A DNA stretch of 64,000 bases from Cymbidium sinense. Lineage: Eukaryota > Streptophyta > Magnoliopsida > Asparagales > Orchidaceae. A program made the position numbers and the translations under genes. This document shows positions 1 to 10,100 of the stretch, one piece after another; position 1 is the first letter of the stretch, and each line of letters begins with the position of its first letter. The DNA lies in the NCBI GenBank assembly GCA_021442155.1, contig CM038217.1, positions 149,799,834-149,863,833 of the forward strand, written 5' to 3'. The notes under the pieces are model-generated. The model made no database searches. It had not been told where the DNA came from and was given only the letters and a program-made list of their open reading frames with translations.

Positions 1-1559
1 TCATCCACTAAAATATACCCAAGAAATTTGGGATTTATCAGAGGCTTAATTAAAAGGTAATTAGCAAAATTAAATTTCTAATAAAACCCAAAATCAGAGA
101 AAAATAGAACTCAAAATCTATTAAATTTAGCTTTAAAATAATCTAAGTTGAATTATCTTTCCATAGGATTTTATTTCATATTTTTCTAAATTTTATTGAG
201 AGATATATGATTTTTAGAAGATCCATAGATTAATTAGAATTAATTAAAGATCCCTAAGTAATCCTTCAGCTCACGGCGCGACGCGCGGCGGCGGTCACTT
301 TACACATATCGTATGGTGAGCATCCCACTTAAACGTCCCATCAGGGGGCAGCATGGCAGCGGGATGCGCTTTAATCTCTACCGTCCGATCTAAGATCAGA
401 TGACTAGAGATCTCCCCATAATTTTAAAAGGGATAAATCATTTTCTAAACGGGAATAATCTCGATCGTCCATCCAAAACATGCGATGGATGGCCAAGATC
501 TCCCCAGTTCTTCCCCTTAGATAAACAAAGATCATCCATGATCTAGGGGAGGATCCAAGTTCAATTGAGCTCAGATCAAAACCAAACTTAACCCACACCA
601 TCTAAAGCCAATAAGAGACACATCCAATGGTGGAATTTGCTTGAATTGAAAATTCCTTTCATAAAGGACCAACACCTCTTATGCTAGGTGGTCAAAAAAT
701 TCCATACCTCGCCAGAGGTGATCACTAGCACTCGAGATCGATAAGGTAGCTTCGTCTAGTGGAGATGAAGCCCTGTTGAAATTCTTAGGCCTTGGGGTTG
801 AGTGACTTGCTCTATGGACCAACACCACTTCAAGATCCTTACAACTTTAATACAATTGCTCCTCTCCTTGCTATGGGAAATCCAATGGAAGCTTGAGTGA
901 GCTCAGATTGGTCCTTAGAAGAAGTGTGCAAGAGGAATTGTGATAGTTTTCAGTGTGGAGAACGTTGGGAGTTCAAGTGAGCTCCCCTGTTTTCACACTG
1001 TGCAAACCCGAGAAGATGAAGTTTGATTTCACTCTAGGAAGCTTGGGGAGGCTGAGGAATTGCTTCTAACTTCCCTAGGTTCAATCAAAATGAGGAATGA
1101 TGGATTTGAATTGAATTAGGGGTAGTATATCTCCCCCTTGAAGGATCAAAAGGTCGCAAGCCATCTTGTTGTTTTGATCCAATTGATCACAATGGAGGGT
1201 TTGTTTGATCAGTTAGCTCTTTGCACATGGTCAGTTTGAGGCCTTGAGTTGATTGCCAACCTCCCATGTGCTTGAATTTGAGTGGAAGAGGGATTTGTAA
1301 TGAGCTAACTTGACCCATGGGGTCAGGTTTGGCCTTGGGGCCAATTGGGTTGACCCAAACCCATTGGGTTGTGTGCACCACTCTCCATTAGGTCCCCTTG
1401 AGCTATTAGGAAAGCATCAGGTGGATATGAAGAGGGTATGATCAAATTACCCATGGATTAGGCCAAAATTTATTATATGGCCTAGGGGTAGGATGGTCAT
1501 TTTGCTTATTTTTCAATTTGGATATGTTGGGTATGTGTAAAAACTAGGTTTAGCCAAGT

Positions 1560-2440
1560 TTCATGAGATTTGGAATTCATTTGATAAGGTTTGGCTCATG
1601 TTGACCCATTTAGGTCAAAATGGGTCAACTTGGGTCAAGTTGACCAATTGGTCAAATTAGGTCAAACCTAGGATTGGGACAAGTTCATATGACTATTTGA
1701 AATGTTTTGGTGACTTTGGTTTGATTCAATTTGGTATAGTTTTGAATTTGGCTCATATGACTTCATTTATGTCAAATGGGTCAAGTTCACCTATTTAACC
1801 CATTTGACCTATCTGGGCTAGGTCATGGGTAGGTTTAGGTTAGGTTAGTCATATGGAGTGGATTGGTATCTTTGTTTCCAATCAATTTTGGTTAAGTTCA
1901 AATTTGGCTCAACATGACCCTTTTAGGTCATGTTGGGTTTAAGGTCAATTGGGCTAGGTTGGGTCTAGTTGGCCAATTGAGACTTTGGTCAAGTTCCACA
2001 AGTGATTTGGAATGAACTTGACCCATTGGTTTGAATAAATTTGTCTTAGATCAAGTTTTGACATATTTTGACTTTTTAGGTCAAGTTGGGTCAACTTGGG
2101 TCAAGTGGCCAACTGAGCTAGATTAGCTCAATGCTGGTTTAATAAGTCTCAAACATATCATGAATGAACTTGGATCAATGGTTTCAATCAATTTGTCCTA
2201 TGGTGGAATTTAGTGTTAGGTTTCATTTTGGGGTGTTGACTTGGTCAACCCTTAGTTTGACTTGGTTTGACCCAATTTGGTTGATTGATCATCCATGATG
2301 ATTGTTGATCATGATGAGATGCATAGATGAGTTTGATTCAATCCAATTTGGTTAGGATTGGGAATCGCTCATAATGGTACTTTAGGTCACTTTGGGTCAA
2401 GTGAGCCTAAGTGGGTCAAATGGCTTGGTCAAAGCTTGAT
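1560..2440. repeat. TTGACC/GGTCAA-rich block of the LTR
   Basis: The six-base word TTGACC or its complement GGTCAA occurs again and again, at least seven times in about 85 bases near 1590-1680. The same block is present in LTR B (19840-20340), C (38930-39790, opposite orientation) and D (55090-55870, opposite). TTGAC(C/T) is the core of the plant W-box bound by WRKY factors; whether these sites act is not shown. Confidence 0.7.
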
Positions 2441-2589
2441 TTGAGTTTGATTGAACTTGTATATGGACTTATGATTGAAATATAAATCCATTTGCAAGTG
2501 GTTTGAGGTCAAATGGGTTTTGATCCATTTGACAATTTCATATTCAAAGGAAGAATATGAATGGATTTGGGGTTTGATTTTTGAATTGA

Positions 2590-3470
2590 TTTCTGATTGT
2601 TTGGTTGAAGTTTATATTTATATTTGGATTCAAGGTTATAGGGTTGATGGAATCATGAAGGAAAATCAAGAGTTTGGCTTGATTTGAAGTTGATTTGGCT
2701 AAGTTCAAGATTTTGACTGGAAATGCTTAGGTTAGATTTTGAGTGGATTTGAGTTTGATTTTTGGAATTGGTTTTGATTGTTTGAATTTATATTTCATTT
2801 ATATATGTGAATATAAATGAGAATATAAATTGATCATGAGAAAATTTCAAGGATTTGAAGTGGTTTAATCCTGATTTAGGCTAAGTCCATTAAGAAGGAT
2901 TTAAAGGACTTAAGAAAATTTTGGAGTTTGAAGCTTGAATTTTTGAATTTAGTTTTATTGATTTATATTTATATTTCATTTATATATGGGAATATAAATG
3001 AGAATATAAATGAGTTTTGAGAAAATCCCATGAATTTATAATGATTTGATCATGATTTAGGCTAAGTCCATGAAAGAGAGCTTAAAGGACTTAGGAAAAT
3101 TTTAGATTTGGAATTTGATTTGAGGATTTGATTTGATTTATTTATATTTCATTTATATATTGAATATAAATGAGAATATAAATGAAGTTTTGAGAAAATC
3201 CCATGAATTTTAATTGATTTGATCATGATTTAGGCTAAGTCCATGAAGGAAAACTTAAAGGACTTAAGAGAAATTCATGAATTGATTTTGGATTTTGAAT
3301 TTAGTTTGATTGGTTTGAATTTATATTTCATTTATATATGTGAATATAAATGAAAATTTAAATTAATTATGAGAAAATCGCAAAATTTTGAATTGGCTTT
3401 GATCATGATTTTGGCTAAGTCCTAAACCAAAAATTAAGGACTTGGGAAAATTTGAGCTTAGGAATTTCGA
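2590..3470. repeat. Tandem repeat of about 175-180 bp inside LTR A
   Basis: The landmark CATTTATATA starts near 2796, 2977, 3150 and 3329, giving spacings of 181, 173 and 179 bases; a weaker unit lies upstream near 2600. Each unit holds a near-palindrome around TTTATAT...ATATAAA followed by TTTAGGCTAAGTCC and a 'AAAGGACTTA' stretch. Related single or double units occur in LTRs B (20500-20800), C (38380-38790) and D (54530-54940). Confidence 0.8.
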
Positions 3471-3483
3471 TGGATTTTGATCA

Positions 3484-3555
3484 TGGGTTTCAATCATAGA
3501 TTTCAATCATGGATTTCAATCATGGATTTCAATCATATATTTCAATCATGGATTT
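3484..3555. repeat. 13-bp minisatellite (GGATTTCAATCAT)
   Basis: Five to six adjacent, slightly varied copies of the 13-base unit. Only seen in LTR A, so probably a local expansion. Confidence 0.85.
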
Positions 3556-4050
3556 GATTTGAGTTTGGAGAAAATAAAATAGAATTGATTTGGAGTTTGA
3601 TTGAATGAAGGAAAGTGAGGAATGGTTTAAGCTAAGGGTAGGCAAATTTTCCTAACACCCCTAAGGCATGACCTATTCCTATGGCTAACTCTTCTAAGTC
3701 TCTAGGGCTAGGTTGAGTGTCCACCTAATCACTAGATGTGTCTTAAGACTAAGGAACTCTTAAAGTCTAAGAGGAATCCTATGTCTAAGATGGAGGGGTT
3801 GAGAGCTCATTCTAAAAATGAGATCAACACCAAACTAACAACTCATAATTAAACTTTCTAAAATAACTCATAACCTCACATAAAGCCTAGGCATTAAATC
3901 AAGATAATAAAAGATTTAGCAACCCCTTAGCTAGATGTTGTATGTTTAATATCATGCATGTCATTTTGTTTCACTCTTGCTAAGAGAGGGTTTCCATCTT
4001 TGCTAGAAAGTAAAAAAGGCTTAACCTTTGAGAGTCTATGATGGAAAAAC

Positions 4051-4052
<2 letters not shown>

Positions 4053-4083
<31 letters not shown>
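4053..4083. repeat. (CT)n microsatellite
   Basis: About fifteen CT dinucleotides in a row inside the LTR tail; absent from the matching places of LTRs B, C and D. Confidence 0.95.
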
Positions 4084-4086
<3 letters not shown>

Positions 4087-4644
4087 TTGGCCCATAACCC
4101 ATTTCATCACACATTTAGGCATATAAAATCCTATAACTTGTGTCAATTGAAGTGTCAAAAATCAAATAAAATATGATGAGATTTACATTAGATTAAGTCA
4201 TTATTCACACCACTCATGCTCTAGTCTCTTAGGGAGTGGGTTTAAGGACTTAGTTTCTTCTTTAAATAATAACAACCTAACCATCTTGCAAAAGCATATG
4301 ACTTGCCTACATGGATTTAAAGCATAGGAGGGGTTAGTTGGATGCCACTCTAGGTGGTTATAAGTCCAGCAGTCGGGTGGTTTTTCCTATCTTGTGGAGA
4401 TAAATAATATAGCCATTTTCACCTTAGATTTAGGTCATGCTTTGGCCCTCGCCAAAGCTCCCAAGATTTAGGATCTAAGGTTGTTGTTTCCCTATGGGGA
4501 TAATAGCATAAATCCTCATCTCTTAGACATCCTAACAATCTTGTGTTGTTAGAGTATAAGTCCTAGCTTTCTAATGAAATGTCAACTCAAACATATGAAA
4601 TCTCTTTAATTTCAAAAATATAAAGCTCAACCATAGGATAGATT

Positions 4645-4682
4645 GGAGTGCTCACTAGGTCTCCTAGTATCATGAGCACTCC
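4645..4682 (+). other. LTR-tail hairpin 1 (copy in A-side fragment)
   Basis: Outer arms GGAGTGCTCA and TGAGCACTCC pair perfectly; inner arms CTAGG and CCTAG close a 3-base loop. Copies at 14275-14313, 45640-45675 and 60869-60906 keep the pairing with different bases. Confidence 0.75.
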
Positions 4683-4974
4683 CTACTCATCTCTTTTAGC
4701 TTCAATAATAAATCCCTCCTTTCCATCTATCTTTGAATTCTTTGAAGATAATAATTTCCTACTTTAATCGAGAGTATTCTTAAGGGATTCACTTTCCTTA
4801 AGATGTAATTAACTATGGGGGCTTGCACCCATAAAGAACTTTAGAACCTAGTTTAAATAAACCTTACTTTATTCATCCATGTAAAGTAGGGGAAAATTTT
4901 CTAGTATATTCGAAGACCCATCATGCCTTAGGAGTCCTTATTAGGTGATTAGGTCCATTGTAGGGTAGTGATTT

Positions 4975-4990
4975 CTATCTTTTGAGATAG
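4975..4990 (+). other. LTR-tail hairpin 3 (CTATCT/AGATAG)
   Basis: Arms CTATCT and AGATAG around a short loop about 100 bases before the LTR end. The stem is kept in B (13922-13937), C (46009-46024), D (61214-61228) and the E3 LTR remnant (34252-34267), while the loop bases differ. Confidence 0.6.
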
Positions 4991-5091
4991 TATACTATTC
5001 CTCAATGTCATACTCAATAAGTATGTCCTCAGATCTGCGTGGTGTTCCCCTATACACACCCAAAAACTCAAACATCCAAAAATAAACACCA

Positions 5092-5290
5092 CACTTTGGA
5101 TCGAATGGGTGCGCTCCACATAAACCTGAGTGTACCTCAGTCACGATCTTATGGGCTTTGTGTTTGTCCAAACAACTTAACCACATATGATTGAAGGACC
5201 TCCGGTACAATGTGCTATCCATGAGAGCATAGGAAAGTGCACTCTGCTTCACCTATTGTGCTGGGGACTTCTCCTGAGATAGTTTGCCTA
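5092..5290 (-). pseudogene. E1 integrase, N-terminal remnant (Tat/Ogre-like)
   Basis: The open stretch reads through the segment just before and at the zinc-binding domain of a retroviral-type integrase: the 'TLYRRS...LSCLDKHKAHKIV.EVHSGLCGAH' pattern has the paired histidines of the HHCC finger, but the downstream cysteines and the whole DDE core are missing. The reading frame runs into LTR sequence at about 5091. Matching full-length relatives lie at 24912-26130 (E2) and 49580-50809 (E3). The truncation means E1 could not integrate on its own. Confidence 0.8.
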
Positions 5291-5935
5291 TATTTAGATA
5301 ATCCATAAATGGTTGCTCCAATCTGACTCATCATCCTTTTTAGAAATGGTAACCTCCCCTTCAAGAGAGAGTCTCTCGATCAGTTCAACATCAATAAGGT
5401 ATAAGACTTGTCTATTTTGGACCCTTATTAGTATGGACTCATCTTCCGAACATGCCAACTCTTTGGCAAGCTTGGCTAAAGCATCTTCTATTACATTTTT
5501 TCCTTGAGGAATCTTTTAAATCATAATCTCTGGGATTTGGGCCAACAACTCCATAGTGTACTTATGGTAGTGATGGAGCCTAGACTTTAGAACTTTATAA
5601 GACCTAGTGATTTGGTTGATAACTATCTAAGAATCCCCCAAGATGTTGATGTCATGGATGCATAGCGTAATTGCTAACTCCAGATCGGTAATCAGAGCCT
5701 CATATTTAGCTTCGTTGTTGGTGTAAGGATTGGATAGATGATATGAGAATCTCATCACATCGCGGTTCAAAGTTAGGAGAACTATTCTTACCCCTACCTT
5801 TCCTTGGAGAGTAGATCATGGTTCTTCTCCCTTTTGAAAGGAAGCCACACCATCAAAATACATCTCCCATCAGCAGTTTCTACTATCCCCTAAGTTCATG
5901 ATTTGTTCATTGGGAAGTCATCACTAAGTGGGGAA
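5291..5935 (-). pseudogene. E1 second (archaeal-like) RNase H domain
   Basis: Read on the minus strand this segment shows the pattern of the extra RNase H found in plant Tat elements: an MYFDG start with the first aspartate, 'TNNEAKYEAL' with the catalytic glutamate, 'ILGDS' with the second aspartate, and 'VIEDALAKLAKEL' with the last aspartate. It follows the ordinary RNase H and precedes integrase. At least three in-frame stops break it (for example before the IVINQ motif). The second RNase H is known to be a Tat-lineage hallmark; the assignment rests on motif order I can read. Confidence 0.8.
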
Positions 5936-6076
5936 TCAACAGGAAGTGGGTGTGTTGCTAAGAAATCTAGCTTGTCTTTTCACCATAAGGAGGGGTACGA
6001 AAGTAATATCAAACTATGACAAAATCATAGACCAACATGTCAACCATCTGGATAGCATCGGCCATGTCATGAGATA

Positions 6077-6590
6077 TTACAGTGGGTTGATCCTTGAGAT
6101 CAAGTTAACCTTATGAGAAGGCATGTAATGTTGTATCTTTTGGGATGCAAAGATTAAAGCTAGGCAATGCTTCTTAATAGGTGGGTAGTTTGCCTCAGTA
6201 GGGATTAGATGATGATTGAGATAGTAAAGTGTGTTCTCTTTCCCTTCGTTGTTGGCTTGGGTGAACAAAGCCAAGAGAGTCATCTAATGCAACAATATAA
6301 AGGATCAATGGCTTACCTTTGATAGGGGCTGCTAGAATTGGCGGGGTCATCAGGTAGTGCTTGATGTCTTCGAAGGCATGCTGAAACTTATCATCCCACT
6401 TGAACTTGACATCCTTTTAGATGAGTGCTGGGAATGGTTGACATCTTTCTGATAGGTTGGATATAAAGCATCTTAGATATGCCAACCACCCTTGGAATGA
6501 TCTGAGTTGAGTTAGACCTTTAGGAGGTGGCATTTCTAATATTGTCTTGATCTTCTCTAGATCGATTTCTATTCCCCGATGTTAGACAAC
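6077..6590 (-). pseudogene. E1 RT-linked RNase H domain and RT connection
   Basis: Upstream part carries 'MPPPKGLTQLRSFQGWLAYLR'-like connection sequence, then the RNase H pattern 'ALFTQANNEGKENTLYYLNHHLI' and 'PIKKHCLALIFASQKIQHYM'. Such sequence joins the RT palm to the first RNase H in Ty3/gypsy polyproteins and removes RNA from the RNA-DNA hybrid. The open part spans 6283-6077; frameshifts and stops separate it from RT and from the second RNase H. E2 has the longer and cleaner copy (26989-27384). Confidence 0.8.
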
Positions 6591-6599
6591 AAACCCAAG

Positions 6600-7510
6600 G
6601 AATTTCCTTGAAGCTACTCTGAATGCACACTTCAGGGGATTCATTTTAAAGTTAAATTAACTTAATCATTCAAAAACTACTCTCAAGTGAAAGAGATGGT
6701 CTTCATTTTCTTTACTTTTGACTACGAGATCATCGACATAACATTCAACTTGATGATGAATGAGTTCATTGAAGATTCGAGTCATGGCCCACTGGTAGGT
6801 AACACTGGCATTTTTAAGGCCAAATGACATGACCCTATAACAAAAGATTCTAAGGTTGAAAAGCAGTGTTTCTTTCATCCATTGGGGCCATCTTTATTTG
6901 GTTATATCCAAATGAGCCATCCATAAAAGAGAAGACTACATAAGATGAGGCAATGTCCACCATCAATTCCGGTATCGGTAGTGGAAATTCATCTTTTGGA
7001 CATGTCTTATTTAGATTCCTAAAATTAACGCATATGAAAATTTAGCCATTATTTTTCTTAATTGGGATGACACTGGCTAGCCAGGTAGGATATTTTTCTT
7101 CACTGACAAAGATAGCATCAATCAATTTCTTGATTTCAGAAATGACCTACTGTCAATATCTAATCGCATGTGTCTAGGAGCTTGCTTGATAGGGTTAGCA
7201 CTAGGCTCTATTATTAGTTTGTGGACTGCTACATCAAGAGATAAATCGATAATCTCTTCATAACTTCATGCAAAGTAATCCTTAAACTCAATCATCAATC
7301 TAACTAAGTCATTGGTTTCAGTATCATTCAACAAAGAACTGATGTATGTCAGACGTGGATTATCTTCAGTTCCTAAGTTGATTTCTTTGAGCTCGTCGAT
7401 GGTTGACCTAATCTCCTCTTCTAACACTGGCAGTGAATCTTTGATTTCAAAGTCATTTGGATCATTTGAAGTTTTTAAATATACTTCCTCATATAAGTTA
7501 GCATGATTTG
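6600..7510 (-). pseudogene. E1 reverse transcriptase (Tat/Ogre-like, broken)
   Basis: Motifs in order on the minus strand: a leader resembling 'LNEFKDCFAWSYEEMPGL' (about 7330-7240), 'NFRNLNKTCPKDEFPLPIP', a 'FSFMDG.FGYNQI' motif with the first catalytic aspartate, 'MSFGLKNASVTYQWAM', and the catalytic box YVDD followed by VVKSK (about 6715-6745). YVDD-VVKS with 'FGLKNA.ATYQ' is typical of the Tat/Ogre branch of Ty3/gypsy. Several stops and frameshifts lie between the motifs; only 6878-6666 is open. Role when intact: copying element RNA into DNA in the cytoplasmic particle. Confidence 0.85.
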
Positions 7511-7527
7511 AAAAAAAATCTATCAGA

Positions 7528-8320
7528 TTATAAATGATAGGTGATGACTAGGCAATAATCATCATCATCGACTAGACCTACTATACCGAATCCTAGTCCT
7601 AGACTTGATTGAGAATGTCTGCTTTGGTTGTCCCATAACCTTTCAAAGTAATTCAACCTATGTTTAGACCAAGTATGTGTGATTAATCCCTTCTTTGCTA
7701 GATTAAGAACACAAGGCATGTACCAATCAAAAGGCAATTGTATTAAATCTTTATATGAATTATTTTGAAGTTCTACAACAGCTTCCTGACTTGAGGATGA
7801 TGCTCCCAAAAAGAATCTCTGAGTCTTCCCATCTGTGGATGACTTAAGGGCTTTTTAACTACCCAACTCTCAACTTTTTGTGAGGAAAGTGAGGTCAGAG
7901 CTAAGGTTCCCTACTAATGCCTGACTATTTCATATGCAGACTTGGATACATTTATGCTTTGCTTTGAAGCCCAGTCTTCATCACTATCTGGCTCAAGTGT
8001 CAACCAGAAAGGGATCTGCTATTGAGAAGAGCTGGCTGGTGTGCTAACCGCTTAAGACTCATCCTTTGAACTAGATTTTAAGTCTATGGATAGCAAGTAT
8101 ACTCTTGGTGGCTATGACATACCTCCTATTGGGTGGCCAATAGGGAGGCTTTCCATCTCGGGGGCTGCCTCTGAATTGTCCTATGCATCTGGCTGGGGGA
8201 GGTCGGGTCATCCTACCCATGTGTTCGAATGGAGTAACGAACTGTGTGTGGAATCTAATGTCAGGCTCTATTTCTTCCCCTGAATCTATGTCTCGCTCTC
8301 TTTTATTTTATTTTTCTTTT
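7528..8320 (-). pseudogene. E1 protease-RT linker region
   Basis: This stretch between protease and RT has one open part (7809-7528) with a run of acidic residues 'GLVDDDDYCLVI' and the motif 'NLAKKGLI'. The same linker is recognisable in E2 (28370-29200) and E3 (47480-48140), so it belongs to the family and is not a random insertion. Known Ogre elements carry an intron between protease and RT; I cannot point to splice sites here. The 8300-8345 end is extremely purine-rich on the minus strand, coding a lysine/glutamate-rich run. Confidence 0.6.
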
Positions 8321-8325
8321 TCTTT

Positions 8326-8985
8326 TTATTTTTCTTTCCTTTCTTTTTGTCCCTCATGGGGATCTTGACTAGATTCGCTAGAATGGACTTGTTGATTATA
8401 GGGGAGGAAATAGTCCGCATCCTCATATATCACGATCTTATGAACTGTGAATGGTTTGAGATCTCCTTTGACATAATATTCAATCCCACCTCTCATAAAC
8501 TTTATGCACTGATTTAGAGAGGATGGAACTATATTATTTTCATGTATCCATGGTCTCTCAAGCAAAGCATTGAAAGATGTATCCGATTCTATGATATGAA
8601 ACTTGGCTTTAATCTTCCAATCAACTATCTTCAATGGCAACACTATATAGCCTAAGGCCCTCTTGCCTTGTTCATTGAATCCTATCAACATCATCATCTC
8701 TTTTTAAAGTTTGGAGATGTCAATCCTGAAGTAGGCAAAGGTTCTTAGACTCATAATGTTGACTGATGCACCTTGTCAACCAGAACTCTTGATAACTTGT
8801 ATCTGCCAATGTCCACTGTAATGTAAAGAGGGCGGTTGTGCTTGGTCGTTCCTAGAAGCAAGTCTTCATCACTGAATATAGCTACCATGATGTCCTTTAA
8901 GCTGTGTGCCTCCTTTTCAGTGGCGTCAGCTGAGCTAAGCATATCTTTAGATCAAGTAGAACCTTGATTAGAGATTCCCTCATCT
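8326..8985 (-). pseudogene. E1 aspartic protease (broken)
   Basis: The minus strand shows 'HNRPLYITVDIGRYKLSRVLVD' leading to the active-site aspartate, then a frameshift, then 'LIGFNEQGKRALGYIVLPL', 'FNALLERPWIHE' and 'IKFMRGG...VKGDLKPFTVH'. This is the order expected for a retropepsin domain of plant Ty3/gypsy elements, which cuts the polyprotein. E2 and E3 read LVDQG at the active site where E1 reads LVDK because of the frame break. Two open pieces, 8942-8751 and 8697-8326, sit in different frames. Confidence 0.8.
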
Positions 8986-10100
8986 CTATGGATAAGATAA
9001 GGGCATCATATATGCTTAACTTAGCTAACAGCTTTCTAAGATGAGTTAGAATGTTGTAATCAACTTTGACTTGGTCCTCCACAAGCATATCCATAGGTGG
9101 AGCATCCTGTGGAGGGGCTATCTGCTTACCGGAACCAACGACTTATTTACCCTTATCCTGATGTGCTATCTTAGGATGTAGAACTTTGCCACTGTGCAGG
9201 TTGACTTCAGTGACTTCATGGAATGATGAACTTGTGGAAAGTTCTACCTTATCATAAGGTATACCTATAGCTTCTTTTATGGGATCCTCAGAGTCAGTTG
9301 ACTGCAAGTCAACCTTAAGAGGTGAACCCGATTGATTTAGAAAAGGAAAGTTTGATTTTGAATCAGAGGAGAGGGGATCAGAATGATTAGAGCTATTATT
9401 ATTTTCTAAACTTAGAGAGTTTTCAAGAGGAATAAAATCTAGAGAATTAGAGGTGGACAAGATGTAAGTAAAATATGCATTTTTCATTGATTTCTTTTTG
9501 GGTGGAGGTACATGATAGAAATCTAATAAAGTAAGCAGGGTAAGGGATTTAATGCCCTTATCTATTGATACAATGCTCCTACCGATAGAAGAGCAGTTAG
9601 CAGAGGAAGAAGTAGTAGCTGAAATTATAGATGGAGTGTTGGACTCGGATGGTGGTTGTGCTATTGAACTATCCCGGGCAAGTAAGGTGAGCTGTTGCTG
9701 GACTGTCACCTTCTTCAAGTTATCTTTAGAAAGTTTCAAACTTTCCTTGATGTTGGAGGTTTGAGCTGCCTTGGGCACTTGTAAAGAGAATTTCTTGATC
9801 TTAAAAATCACTTTTTTAGAGGTTGGGATAAGGCAATATCCCAACCTTCTTTTGTCTTAAGAGGATCGCAGGTTTCCCCAAGAATTAACCTAATAGAACT
9901 GGATGGCTGTTCTAATAAGTATTCCTTGGGGATAACTACAGCACCTGACTTATAGCTACGTACAAGCCAATCCTTAAAAGTAATACAATCCTCTAAGACA
10001 TGGCTAATCATGTAGTGGTAGGAGCAATAGTTAGGATCATTACTCTTGCCCAGTTCCTCCGGATTCTTGGGCTTTAACAACTGAAAGTTAGGTTTCTTTA
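8897..10100 (-). pseudogene. E1 gag, C-terminal part with zinc-finger-like motif
   Basis: The first piece (10080-9808) contains 'NYCSYHYMISHVLEDC', a C-x2-H-x4-H-x4-C arrangement that serves as the nucleic-acid-binding motif in gag of Tat/Ogre elements. The next piece (9844-9143, 233 aa) is serine-rich and includes 'GIKSLTLLTLLDFYHVPPPKKK' and an acidic-serine stretch, then 'EVNLHSGKVL'. The last piece (9094-8897) has 'VDYNILTHLRKLLAKLSIYDAL' just before the protease. The same three blocks occur in E2 (30132-29806, last block only) and E3 (37620-38010 plus 46125-46870), which supports real coding ancestry. Confidence 0.8.

Larger units (their letters stand above)
1..3829 (-). mobile_element. 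LTR A, 5' part of a giant Tat/Ogre-like LTR (continues beyond base 1)
   Basis: In minus-strand sense the LTR starts with TGTTGA at 3829 and runs left out of the window. Its content matches, in the same order, the first parts of LTRs B, C and D: terminal hairpin, resistant 'AATATAAATGA' repeat block, a stretch dense in TTGACC/GGTCAA, then the segment around 700-1000 that speaks of the same LTR body. It is the next minus-sense LTR after internal region E1, so it is best read as the 3' LTR of E1, although an opposite-facing fragment (3830-5091) lies between them. No coding function; short open frames here are chance. Confidence 0.8.
3830..5091 (+). mobile_element. 3' tail of an opposite-facing (plus-sense) giant LTR
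   Basis: This segment matches the last 1.2 kb of plus-sense LTRs C (44890-46122) and D (60105-61319) in the same orientation, and the reverse complement of 13833-15075 in LTR B. It ends with AAATAAACACCA directly against E1 integrase sequence (minus strand) at 5092, and its left edge abuts the terminal TGTTGA of minus-sense LTR A. It holds the three LTR-tail hairpins and a CT microsatellite. Best reading: a plus-sense LTR inserted in E1 and was then itself truncated by rearrangement or by the minus-sense element. Confidence 0.75.
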
